In this document: one piece after another, positions 22,909-34,108 of the stretch
How positions within the stretch are numbered: the first letter of the stretch is position 1
How the letters are laid out: each line of letters begins with the position of its first letter
Assembly (NCBI RefSeq): GCF_029784135.1
Contig: NC_073746.1
Location: 224,329,882 to 224,393,881 of the forward strand
Length of the DNA stretch: 64,000 nucleotides
Direction: 5' to 3'
Source: Toxorhynchites rutilus septentrionalis
Taxonomy: Eukaryota; Arthropoda; Insecta; Diptera; Culicidae
Made by a program: the position numbers and the translations under genes
Notes under the pieces: model-generated
What the model saw: the letters and a program-made list of their open reading frames with translations, nothing else
What the model was told of the DNA's origin: nothing
The model's database searches: none

Positions 22909-23371
22909 TGCAATGTTGTTCCCACAACTGTTGGCTGTTGGCTGATAATACTATGACGTATGATAATTGCAAAAAAACATGTCTCATGCCCAAAACAGAC
23001 AGTTATTTGCCTTTCTATACGTACATAGTCCGCTCTAACTGAACCAATGAAGCACTTTTTGAGACTTGGTTCACTATGACTGAACAATTTCGGTTTTTTT
23101 CTCAATCAATTAACAATTGTGAGTCAAAGTGTACCATTCTGTTATGAAAATTGGAGCGAAAAGGGGTGTGAGGTTGGAACTGCATAAGCATCTGGTTGCG
23201 TGCAGCATGATAGTCTCTCCCATCTACTACATGAATGAATACGATTGCACGGCTTACATGTTAAAGCATATACTTCCCTTTTTCATTCATCTTTGGCAGT
23301 ATTCCTCAATAGAATCGCCAAATTCGAATTCATTGTCATTACTACTCTCTAAACCACATTCTGGAATAATA

Positions 23372-25549
23372 GGGGAAAGTCGAAAAAGACGGACAGGGTA
23401 GGAAAGACATCCTTGTATAATTGAAATTAGGTTTTTATTTTAAATTTTAACTACACTGGAGAAATAGTTTAGTAAAAGCAGCTACCAAATATTTAGTAGC
23501 AAAAACATTGGTAAAATATACACATTTTTTGTAAATATTACTAAAATTACGTAAAAAAGATGTCAGACGCAATGAATGTTCCTACCAGGAATTCGTATAT
23601 TTTACTTCATACCATTAGTAAGTTTGTTTTTATCGTCATACCTAACAACTGTGATGTGCGCACTTTGTCTTTTGTCTTTTGGAGACGAAGCGATTGGGAG
23701 GTAAGCACTTTGTTTTTATTGAATTCAATTATGTATTCATCTCCCCCGAGAATTTGTTTTCATCTTTTCGGCGGGGAAAATATCACAAGAAATTTTGATC
23801 CATATTAACATAATTGACCTAATACCATTTTTTTCTTTTTTAGTTGGCCTTAAAATTATATGCAGTTCAATCATTCATCATAAACAAATCGGAGATAAGT
23901 ATTCGTTTTTTTTACATCATTACATCAGTCACCTCGGTCGGGAAACTATTTTCATATTCCCGCCAAGGATAAACATCAGTTATATTCTGTACATTACAAC
24001 ACTATTGACCTTTTTCCTTGTCTTTACAGCTGGCATGATCCCAGACTCGTAATACTTGTTTACCAAAAACCATCCAAGCTATGGGATTGAAGGTAACGGC
24101 GAGTTTGTCGCTAAGATTGGAATCTTTCTTCAACACATCATCGACCGTAAAAAACTTAAGGTGAACATACATAATTTATTGCATATTTAATATCATTAAC
24201 ATACATATGTATTTCTTTTCTTCATAGGGACACGAGAGAACAAAATACGGATGAAACGTGCTAATTCCACCGTCAGTCTGCTAATCAGCTAATACAAATC
24301 AGAGTGATGCAGCAGGAAGAGGAACGGGAACTTGCTTTGGAAATGCTCATCAAATTGAGGTGGTTGAGGCTGCGATTAAAATTTGCCTCTTGTACGCAGT
24401 TGTTAGAATTATTCCAACGAGAATTATTGATGTTGTTTATAGAATAAGTTATTAGTATAATGTATTCTAAGTATGTAGAATTAAACGCAATCAAATACAA
24501 TTTTTTAAATTAAAAATAATTATAAAAATTTTTGTCATTATCCCTGATGATTACCTCTTACAAATATGGAGCAAAATTTTCACTGTTATTGCACCAATGT
24601 TGGACCAACAATTTGTAGTTTGTTTGACATATGTGCCTACCATTCTTTTTTGTAACGTGTACCAATGATTAGTAGGGTAGAAAATGACTAGAGAATTAGT
24701 AACATGTACCAAAAAATTCGTCATATTTACTAAATTTTCCTCTCAGTGTATGTACAAACTGGCAATACAGTGTATCAATACTTTTGACACTCACCTGTGT
24801 ACACCTAGCTGGATTTCTGTTAAAATTGTAAATGAAAAAAAAATATCTACAAAGAGCAGCTTGATGAAAATTTTCGTCTGCAGAAAATAAGTTTCTCATT
24901 GTTATCGAGTAATTCTCTGAGGTATTTTTCGTTACGTGAGTGTTTTTCCCTCACTTCTTTTCCAGTTTATCGATTTTTTTTTCGTTTTTACTCCAGAAAT
25001 ATTGATGATAATAAAATACTTTTCAAGTCGGGTAAGACGGACACCCCACCGAAGAGAAAAGCAAACATTTTGTTTTGAATACAATTTGATTATCTCCTCC
25101 TTCTTTTATTAACAGATGTCCGCTAACTAAGTTTGCAAGTGCAACCACATATCATGGACGAATCAGCAGAGCTATTTTTAGAACGTAATCCGAATGTGTC
25201 ATTCCGAATTCCGGAAGCTATTTTAGACATGAAAAAATGATAAAAATTACAAGCCCTTCTAGGTGATTTTAGTCTAGCCTTTTTGTTCAATGGTTTTAAA
25301 GGCATATTCGAAGCCCTCCAAAGCTCATCGAGAACATAAACTTGAATTTTCAGTTAGTGTCCATCTTTCCCACCTCTGGTGTCCGTCTTTCCCGACTCAA
25401 TCTTATTTTTTCAAAAAAGCCGGACACATTCAAATTGTATTACAAAAGGAGACTTAGACTTTTGGTGGTTAGATAGCTATATATTTTTTGTGAAATGCAC
25501 GACAAAAATTTGCGTTAACTTAAGGTGTCCGTCTTTATAACCCTTCCCC
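23372..25549. mobile_element. 2.2-kb TIR element, TAGGGGAA family
   Basis: The left end is GGGGAAAGTCGAAAAAGACG and the right end is the near complement (gtccgtctttataacccttc then CCCC). TA flanks both sides (23370-23371, 25550-25551). It belongs with 3689-4615. No transposase domain is recognisable, although several frames of 60-90 codons exist. A related, smaller inverted pair sits inside at 25026-25400. Confidence 0.55.
25026..25400. repeat. Inner MITE of the same TIR family
   Basis: gtcgggtaagacggacaccc at 25026 is answered by ggtgtccgtctttcccgact near 25380. The pair is nested inside the 2.2-kb element, so the family has inserted into itself, or the outer element has duplicated ends. 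Confidence 0.5.
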
Positions 25550-25551
25550 TA

Positions 25552-26113
25552 CATTTTGCGATCATTCACACTGAAGACCAGTATTTTTTACTGATCCGCT
25601 CATTTTTTAATAAACTCAAAATGTGTACCTTATACGCTAACGGGTTCGCATTTCAACAAGGTACCCATTAGCTTCAAGAAAAAGTTTCGTTTGATAAAAT
25701 AAAATTTGTCTAAATTTGTTTAAATCATTATTGAAATAGTAGGTACATAAGTTATTAATTTAGACTTCCGACGAGGGTTTTTAAAAAACTTTCGAAAACG
25801 AACTACACGCAACTACAGTTTAACACAGAATGAATTTATTTGTACTCAAGATTAATAATGAAACCTATTGTTATATTGCTGATTCCTCTTCCGGAGTCCA
25901 ACGACCGAGTCGCCGGTGGCGTGGTGTCCAGGTCAGCGCCTCGTGCATGTTGTTGTCAAGCTAAGCACCTCGTGCCCCAAATATTTGGCGTATGCTTATT
26001 TTGCTGACGCCGGAGTTGGTGTGGCCCGGGTGAATAGCATAATGTTGTTTCCGCGGGAGATTGAATTGATGGCCTCGGTAACTCATATATGAAATGCGCT
26101 AGGCCTATTCACC
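25552..26113. other. Non-genic stretch
   Basis: A local GC-rich patch (25880-26060: gacgccgg, gcgcctcgtgc and gcacctcgtgcc) stands out in AT-rich surroundings, but no open frame or known motif is seen. Confidence 0.35.
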
Positions 26114-27444
26114 TAGGGTAAACTGACCAGACGTCGTTACGCGGGACAGTCCCGCATTTCAACAAAATGTCCCGCGAAAGATTCCGTCCCGCGAAGCGCC
26201 CCGCATTTAGCAGAAGAAACGAAAATATCCCGCGATATCAATATATTTCAATATCACGATTTGATCATGTTGATTTTCTTAAATGGATGAACATCATAAA
26301 AGCTTTTATTTGGCAGACTGTTCAAGAGCGCTTCTAATGCATCCAAAGATCAATACGTTGGGCTGGTTTCATCGCACCGACATTGGACTTTTTGTTTAGA
26401 GAATGTCAACTGGAAGCGACAGCAACAAAATTGGAAAATGATTTTTATAAAAGTCCCCTATTGATCCGCAGGGATCAACGTGAGTCAGACAAAAAGTTCA
26501 TCTTTGGTCCCCTAGCTCGGTCAGGGCTTAACGTTTTAAATGAGCCGGAAGAACTAGTGTATACTCGACAGGAAGAAGCAGAGTTGTTTGATGAAGTATC
26601 GTAAATGAAGCGCTGGGCGGTCTTACGGAATTATCTTTCATCGCCATCCGAAATTAAAGTCTGCTTCATTTAATATTGGAACAAATTCTTTTGCTCATTG
26701 TGGCGCTCCTAGTGGACGGATTTGGAAACTTTTTTCACCCACGTGTCGGGAAATTCATTACCTTTCACCATGTATTTATGTCATAACACCAAACGATAGC
26801 ATTTTGTAAACAACCGCCATGGAAGCCGAACGGAGAGATAAAATTGTGCACAGTTTTCTTGAAAATCCATTGTTGTCGGCATCTAAGCTAGCTAAACAGC
26901 TTAAAATGCCCAGAAATACCGTATGGCGTGTTATCAAGCAGTACAAGGAAACATTGACGACGGCTCGGAAGCCGCATTCGAAGCGTCGGAGTGGAACTGT
27001 CGACCGGAAACTGCGTGGGAAAGTCATCAAGGCCGTCAAGAGGAATCCCAATCTTTCAGACCGCGATTTGGCCAATAAGTTCCAGGCCGCTCACAGTACG
27101 GTGCGACGAATTCGTCTCCGGGAAGGAATAAGGTCATTCCGAGCCAGCAAACAGCCAAATCGGACGCTGAAGCAGAACAATGTGGCCAGAATCCGTGCTC
27201 GAAAGCTGTACGACCAAGTGCTGACCAAGTTCGACGGATGTATTCTGATGGACGATGAGACCTACGTGAAGGCGGACTTTGGGCAAATCCCAGATCAAAA
27301 ATTTTATTTGGCGACGGCTCGGGGGGATGTACCTGCAAAATTTAAGTTCGTGTTTGCGGATAAATTCGCCCGCAAGTACATGATTTGGCAGGGGATATTT
27401 AATGTTGTGGACAGAAAACCAAAGTCTTTCTCACTGACAGCGCA

Positions 27445-30400
27445 GTTGTAGGGCCAGTAATCTCGACTCAATCAAATGAATGCACTATTACACGCTCTGT
27501 GTTTGATCAAATGTTTTGTTATGAAATTAAACAACGCGACATAAGTGATTTGGAAATGAAAGTAATCGTTGAAAAGATTTCCAAGAATTTTGTTAAAATT
27601 GGATTTCAAAACGCTCGTAGTCTCCTAGCAACCATTGACAAATATCGACTGTTTTTTGAATTTTCTAAGCTAACAGTAATTGGGATTGTTGAGACTTGGC
27701 TGAAACAATCCAACACAAGTAAATCTGTGGAATTGAATGGATATAATATAGTTCGATCGGATCGTTACTCGAAGACAAAGCAACGAGGAGGCGGTGTAGC
27801 GTTGTATGTGAAGAAAGGTATGAAATATTCGGTCGTTGCTCGATCTAAACCTGGGAGTGAAATCGATTTTTTATTTTTAAAACTTAAATCTGTCAATCTT
27901 TTGTGTGGCATTGTTTACAGGCCACCAGATAGCGCCATTGGTTTGATGAATGGGATTTACGAGCTGGTTTCAGACATTTCATCGACAGAATCTAATATCA
28001 TGCTGATGGGAGATTTCAACATCAATTTACTTGATACTGACTTGCCGAAAACTCGCATATTGTTCGACAACCTACATTCGTTAATCTTTAAAATTGTTCC
28101 CTCATCCCCAACATGCCATAAACGTGGATGTCGCTCGTCCCAGATTGATTTTGTGAGTGGAAACTGTCTAAGTAAAGTGAACAATTGTTATCAGTCGGCG
28201 ATGGCTGGAATTAGTGATCATGATTTCTTATGTGTGGATTATCGCGTTAAAAATAAGAAATTACCACCTGAAGAACACTGGTATCGAGACTATAACAAGA
28301 TTGATCTTCATGCATTCACACGTGATCTTAGTCACTCGAACTTCAATGCAATGTATTGCTGTCATAATGTTGATGACAAATTGGCTGTTTTCAATGATTC
28401 ACTCCTAGCAGTGATTCAAAGACATGCACCAATTACGAAAAAACTAATTCATGATCGTTGTGCCCCGTGGATCAATTCCCAAATTCGACGACTTGGCAGG
28501 GGAACAGATCTAAGAACAGATCTGAAGTTTATGAATGTTGGAAGCAAGATAAAGAAAATGAAACAAAATGGAACACTTTTGCTCGATTGAGAAATATAAC
28601 AAACCGTCATATCCGTTTATCTAAGCGAGAATTTTTCACTTCTCAACTGAATGCAAACCTTCCAGCAAATAAACTATGGCACAATATAAAGCGACTTGGC
28701 CTCAAACGAACTCCAACTGGATCCCCTGGAATTGACGTTTCAGCAACGAGTTTGAATAACTTTTTCATCTCTCATTATGTTCCGCGTACTCTTACCGAGT
28801 TTCCATTAGAAAATAGTTTTACTACAAATTTTTCTTTCCAAGGTATTACCACAGATGAGGTTCTTACTGAAATTACGTCTGCTTCATGTAACTCGGTTGG
28901 AAATGATGAAATTCCACTAAAAATATTAAAGATGTCTCTCTCAGTAACGCTACCGTACATTACTGATATTTTCAATTGTTGTGTCACGACATCAACTTTC
29001 CCAAGCATGTGGAAAATTGCTAGAGTAGTTCCGATTGGAAAGGTTGATAATCCTGTAAACGAGTCAGAGTACCGACCAATTAGCATACTGCCAGCCATCT
29101 CTAAAATTTTTGAAAAGATTCTTTCAAACCAGTTGAACGAATATTTAAATAGGAATGAACTACTTTGTCGCTTTCAATCAGGCTATCGTAAAAACTGCAG
29201 CACTACGACCGCCTTGATAAAAATTGATAAAGATATTCGACGCGCACTGGACAAAAAGATGTTAACTGTATTAGTACTGCTTGATTTCAGTAAAGCGTTT
29301 GATTCTATAAATCATCTGTTACTTTACAAAAAACTTGCACGCTGTTTTATGCTGCATGGATCTGCTGTTGCATTGATATCAAGCTATTTGTCGAACCGCT
29401 CTCAATATGTTGACTTCAACGGTACAAAATCTGATATTGTCCAGGTTGAAAGTGGCGTACCTCAAGGGTCGATCTTAGGCCCTCTACTATTTTCCATGTT
29501 CATAAATGACCTGCCTAACCGTATGAACTACTGCATGGTTCACCTGTATGCCGATGACTGCCAGTTATACCTATCAGGTAAGCTGAATGACTTAACGAAC
29601 ATTGTAAACATGATCAACATTGATATTGAAAATATTATTACTTGGAGCAATAACAATGGACTAATCCTCAATGCTTGTAAGACTCAAGCTATAATTTTTA
29701 AATCAAGACACATGGATGTACATGGAGCTCCGTCTGTCAAAATGGATACCAAGAACATAAGTTACTCGGAAGTTGTGAAAAACCTAGGCATCTTAATGGA
29801 CAGTAGCCTAAACTGGAAAGCTCAGACTAATGCAGTGTGTCAAGAAGTGTACTATGCGATGCAGACCTTGGTGGCTCTCAAACAATTTACCCCTCAGCAT
29901 ATCAAATTGAAACTTGTTCGAGCATTAATCATTCCACTATTTGAGTATGGAGATGTACTTTATGCCAAATCAATGAGCGAAAATTTTCGCAAATTACAAT
30001 TGGCTTTTAATTCAGTTACCAGATTTGTGTATGGACTCAATAGATTTGACCATATCTCTGAATTTTCAAAATCAATCCTCAACTGTAGCTACAGCGAATA
30101 TTTGGATTTCCGAACGTGCACTATGACTTTTAAAATGCTAAGAAATGCCCCAAAATACTTGGAAAACCTTTTCGTTGCGTCATCACTTCCACGAACTCAT
30201 AATTTGCTACTCCCAAGATGTGAAACAAATATTTTGAGAGTTTCTTTTGAGCATCGAGCAATAAGGCTATGGAACAGCCTTCCACGAACGATCAAATCAA
30301 CAACATCATTCCATAAATTCAGAAGAGCGTGTAAAATGCATTTATGTGAATAGATTCTTTATAGATAGCGGTAGTATTACATACTTTGAGAACCATTATT

Positions 30401-30456
30401 AGGTTACTTGTATTATGAATTTTATAGAAATAAATAAATAAAAAAAAAATTTCGTT
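27445..30456 (+). mobile_element. CR1/Jockey-type non-LTR retrotransposon, 5'-truncated
   Basis: About 3.0 kb with endonuclease and reverse transcriptase but no ORF1. It ends in a taaataaata repeat and a poly-A run (30429-30449). A 6-bp agcgca occurs on both sides (27439-27444, 30457-30462), but 7 bases separate the A-run from the right one, so the target duplication is uncertain. It sits inside the DD37E transposase gene. Confidence 0.85.
27499..30353 (+). pseudogene. LINE ORF2: AP endonuclease plus reverse transcriptase, one frameshift
   Basis: Segment 1 (27499 to about 28520) is an apurinic-type endonuclease: FQNARSL, IGIVETWL, GGGVALYVKK, GIVYRPPDS, MGDFNINLL, and ISDHDFLCVDY as the catalytic SDH. 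Segment 2 (about 28510-30353) is the reverse transcriptase: DFSKAFDSINHLLLYKKL, SGVPQGSILGPLLF and the active site HLYADDCQLYL, then a thumb/C-terminal region to a stop at 30353. The two frames meet around 28500-28535, where aacagatct is repeated in tandem; that small duplication is the only break I see. Family terms: CR1/Jockey group; no RNase H domain. Confidence 0.88.
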
Positions 30457-31319
30457 AGCGCAAAGATCGAATGGACAAGACAATGACATCAGAAGTCTAC
30501 AAAAAAGAGTGCCTACAGAAACGGATTCTGCCGTTTATTCGTGCCCACGACCGTCCAGTAATGTTTTGGCCGGACCTCGCAAGCTGCCATTACAGCAAAA
30601 CGGTTATGGAATGGTACGCAACGAACGGGGTCAGCGTAATACCGAAGGACCTCAACTCCCCAAACTGCCCCCAGTTCCGGCCGATAGAGAAATACTGGGC
30701 AATCACGAAGCGGAGGCTTAAGGCAAAGGGAAAACTTGTTAGGAACATGACTCAAATGAAGAACTGGTGGAATCAAATCGCCAAAACGGTGGCCGAAAAG
30801 GGTGTGCGCCGCCTAATGTGCCGTATTACGGGAAAAGTACGAGAATTTCTTCGAAACAGCAATGAATAATTTTTTTAATTTTTTTTTATGAAAGAGTAAA
30901 GAAAATGCTACATTTGTATGAAAAACAAATTATGAATTCGTTAATAAATGACTGAACTACACGCAATTGTTTGTGTTCCAATATTAAATGAAGCAGACTT
31001 TAGTCCATTTTTTTAATGCACCAAAATCGATGAAAAATGAAATGGAACTTTCGAGCATTCCATTCGGTAATTTAAAGAAAATTGTAGAACTTGAATCGTG
31101 CTTGCCAGTCGTAAATGCTCTGATTGAGCGAGTGATTTTCGGGCGTAAACAAAATCTAAACCTCCAAAAAATCACAACTGAGTGTAGATACTCGGAAAAA
31201 ATAATACTGATCAGTTTAGACTCGTTGAACTATGGTTTATGTTCACAAAACGTATATGCAAAACGTTTTATTTTTTATGTCTCGCGTTAGACCTCTGACC
31301 ATCTGGCCACTTTAACCTA

Positions 31320-32477
31320 GGGTCGTAATTGAAATTTTCTCATACGTACAAAAAAATAGGAAATACATATTTTTTCTGGGTCTACACCACAAAAGGGACC
31401 CCTCGAAGAGCAGAAGGTGATAAGGTATATCAGCATTTGAAAACAGAAATTGTCAATAGTAATCCTCCACTGACCACTTTGCCCCCAAATAACGAAGTAA
31501 TTTCTATGCGAATAATAGCTGAAATTGAACAAAATATCTGTTCACCACTCCTAGAATATGTGAAAAGTCGTCCAAACTGTTGATTTGTCGCAATTATCAG
31601 GTCAAATAAACTAAATTTCACTAGAAATTCCTTAAATTCTAAACGCACAAAACTACGACCGAATGTCTACCGAGAGAGCGATTTTTGTTTTTATTTATAT
31701 TTTGACATGTGACAGCTCCACTTAAGTACAGGGTGATTCAAAAGTCATAAAATTCTACAAACATAAGATGCCGTTAGAGATGAATCAGCCTTTGGCTGAA
31801 AATCTCTTTAATAAAGAAAGAAAAAAAATAATATGCCTAACTTTACGGTATCAATAGACAATAGTTATACTAAAAACAAGCAGGTGACCACTTTTCCCCC
31901 ACTACCCCTACACGGTTCACTCTGACTACATACTATGAGGGGTTTTCGTTGATCAATCATAACAATTTCAATCCCTCATTCCTGCTGTATGCATGGTTTT
32001 CCATATCTGATAAATGTCGGGTATTGTATACGTAATGCTTAACAAAATGTAATCAATAACGCCGATAATATTATAAATTTTTTTTTTTCATTTTCGTTTT
32101 CGAAATTTATTCTGAGGTCAATGTAATGGGGTCGAAGTCCCTATTCAAGGAGGATATATGTTTCAATATGTTTGCACTATCATTTACAATTTCTAGTTTC
32201 ACTGCAAAGCCAAATCGTTTCGTTCGAAAGACGATGCTCCATGTGTTGTGGGTAATATGCGTATGCCATTGGCACGGCACGTACCATGGCAAGAAAAAAT
32301 TGCTATTTGGTACGGCACAGAACTGTGCCATGGTACACATGGCACGGTTGGCACAAATGCCACAAATGGCACATTTGGTACACTTCCGAATCGCGCTAGG
32401 CGACTAACTTAATAATAGAAATTTACCCCCTTCTTGTCAACACAACTTTATCTCTGCTATCATTATAAAACTGCGTA
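31320..32477. other. Non-genic stretch
   Basis: No exon recognised. A short element end may lie near 31880-31910 (gaccacttttcccccactac), resembling the C-rich ends of the TAGGGGAA family. 32085-32150 repeats 22700-22770. Confidence 0.35.
32255..32395. repeat. GGCAC/GTGCC-rich simple repeat
   Basis: At least ten overlapping copies of tggcac, ggcacgg or the inverse gtgccatgg occur in 140 bp, giving short inverted pairs such as gtaccatggca and tgccatggtac. No gene is associated. Confidence 0.55.
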
Positions 32478-33773
32478 AAGGGTGTATCACATCAAATTGC
32501 ATAACGGAAAAAACGCTGTAGAAATTTTATTTTTAGGAATTATATCTTCAGCTTTCGCTTATAATCAGATAAGAGTGTATAGATCACGTTGGCCATGCTT
32601 CACTGTCAATTTTTCGTAAATTTGGAAAAATGTCGTCGAACGAAAAAGAGGGTCGTGAATTAATCCTGCGCACTCATTTCGAGAATCCGGAGTTGTCACT
32701 TACCGATGTCCCGGTAAGATGCTGGGAATCGTCCAATCCACGGTCAGCAGAGTACTAAAACGATACTTCGAGAACCTAACCATCGACCGGAAGGTGAAGA
32801 ACGGCAAAAATGGATGCTCCGTCAGTGAAAAAGATCACAAGCGCGTAGTTAAGCAGTTTAGACGTGATCCGAGAAGTTCGGTCCGGGATGTCGCCAATAA
32901 GCTGAATTTGTCAAGTTCATTCGTCCAGCGGACCAAGCAGCGGGAGGGCCTGCGTACATACAAGGTTCGAAAGGCTCCTAACCGCGACGAAAGGCAAAAC
33001 ATGGTGGGGAAGACGCGAGCCCACAAGCTGTACACCGAAATGCTGACGAAGCCGCATTGCCTGGACGACGAAACCTACGTCAAAGCGGACATTCGTCAGC
33101 TGCCGGGCCTGTTGTTCTTCTCCGCAGAAGACAAATTCAGCGTTCCGGAGGAGATTCGCAAGCAGAAACTATCCAAGTTTGCCAAAAAATACATGGTGTG
33201 ACAAGCGATCTGCTCTTGCGGAAAGCGGAGCGCCCCCTTCGTGATGACCGGCACGGTAAACGGGCAGGTTTACCTTAAGGAGTGCCTACAGAAGCGCTTA
33301 CTACCACTATTGAAGCAGCACGAGGGCCCGACCATCTTCTGGCCGGATCTCGCTTCGTGCCACTATTCAAAGGACGTGTTGGAGTGGTACGAAGCCAACG
33401 GGGTCACCTTCGTGCCAAAGGAAATGAACCCGCCCAACGCGCCGTAGCTTCGCCCAATAGAGAAATATTGGGCGATTATGAAGCAGGCCCTTCGGAAGAA
33501 CCCAAAAGTTGTCAAATCGGAGGCGGACTTCAAGAGAAAATGGATTTCTGTTCAACAAAAAAACTACAACCTGACGTTGTACAGAACCTTATGGACGGGG
33601 TAAAGAGGAAGGTGCGAGCATACGGGCTTGGGCTCGAAGTATGAATAAAAAGAAAATGCCAAAAGTTGTTTAATAGTTTTTATTTTACTGTCTAAAATTT
33701 TCAAAAGGATCGGTCTACTGGGCGAATTTCTACAGCGTTTTTTCCGTGATGCAATTTGATGTGACACACCCTT
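32478..33773 (+). mobile_element. ITmD37E copy 4
   Basis: Full-length copy of about 1296 bp with both TIRs (left with one change, gtgtatcacatc) and TA duplications at 32476-32477 and 33774-33775. Confidence 0.9.
32630..33644 (+). pseudogene. ITmD37E transposase with stops and deletions (copy 4)
   Basis: Lesions seen: a scrambled stretch near 32698-32715 (HRDIGKM region), a 6-bp deletion that removes V and M just before the first catalytic D (HCLDDETYVK), TGG to TGA at 33199-33201, and GAG to TAG near 33445, just ahead of the catalytic E. A small insertion near 33554 shifts the C-terminus. The N-terminal helix-turn-helix otherwise reads through 32719-33201. Confidence 0.88.
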
Positions 33774-33894
33774 TATTATAATTAATTCCTGAACCACTTT
33801 GAAAGAGACTAGGAATTTCATATTGCTAACTCCATAAATAAATGGATAAGCAATGAACTGAACAAAAAAACGATAGACTCTAAATGTGTGAATA

Positions 33895-33962
33895 ATTTAA
33901 TAAACAAATAAATAAATAAATAAATAAATGAATAGAAAAACACAACACACACACACAAAAAA
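33895..33962. repeat. (AAAT)n and (AC)n microsatellites
   Basis: Tandem aaataaataaataaat followed about 20 bp later by an acacacacaca tract. Confidence 0.8.
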
Positions 33963-34108
33963 ATAACTACTTGTGATACACTAACCTATCCGCGATTAAC
34001 CGTCTAATTTGGGTTCATACAAAAAAATGGTCTCAGGCGTCATGTTTTCTTTCTTACTAATGTTCTTTATTTGCCACACGAGAACCTACAGAATGTCATA
34101 CACACATT

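Larger units (their letters stand above)
26819..30869 (+). pseudogene. DD37E transposase split by a LINE
   Basis: Part 1 (26819 to about 27440, ATG start MEAERRDKIVHSFLENPLL) carries two helix-turn-helix motifs and the first catalytic D (ILMDDETYVKADF). Part 2 (30471-30869) carries D in FWPDLASCHYSK and E in RPIEKYWAITK, again 37 residues apart, and runs to the natural stop. Apart from the LINE insertion, coding sequence is open in both parts, so the copy was probably intact when hit. Confidence 0.85.
26657..31000 (+). mobile_element. Second type of DD37E Tc1/mariner element, with LINE insertion
   Basis: Perfect 27-bp inverted ends (26657-26683, 30974-31000; start aagtctgcttcatttaatat), each flanked by TA (26655-26656, 31001-31002). 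Removing the LINE leaves about 1.3 kb. It is related to but clearly distinct from the four ITmD37E copies, with different TIRs. Confidence 0.9.
26383..31140 (+). pseudogene. hAT transposase remnant, split by DD37E insertion
   Basis: Left part: an open segment ending in GPLARSGLNVLNEPEELVYT (26383-26604). Right part after 31001: ELSSIPFGNLKKIVELESCL then PVVNALIERV, which resembles the C-terminal dimerisation segment of hAT transposases (small residues and NAxxERVF core). No BED finger is visible. Family assignment is moderate. Confidence 0.5.
26114..31319 (+). mobile_element. hAT-like element relic, host of nested transposons
   Basis: The ends tagggtaaactgaccagacg (26114) and, complemented, taggttaaagtggccagatg (ending 31319) are imperfect inverted repeats with the CCAGACG-type start known in some hAT elements. 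Coding remnants lie at 26383-26604 and 31000-31140. The interior is split by a DD37E element. No 8-bp target duplication is readable. Confidence 0.55.
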
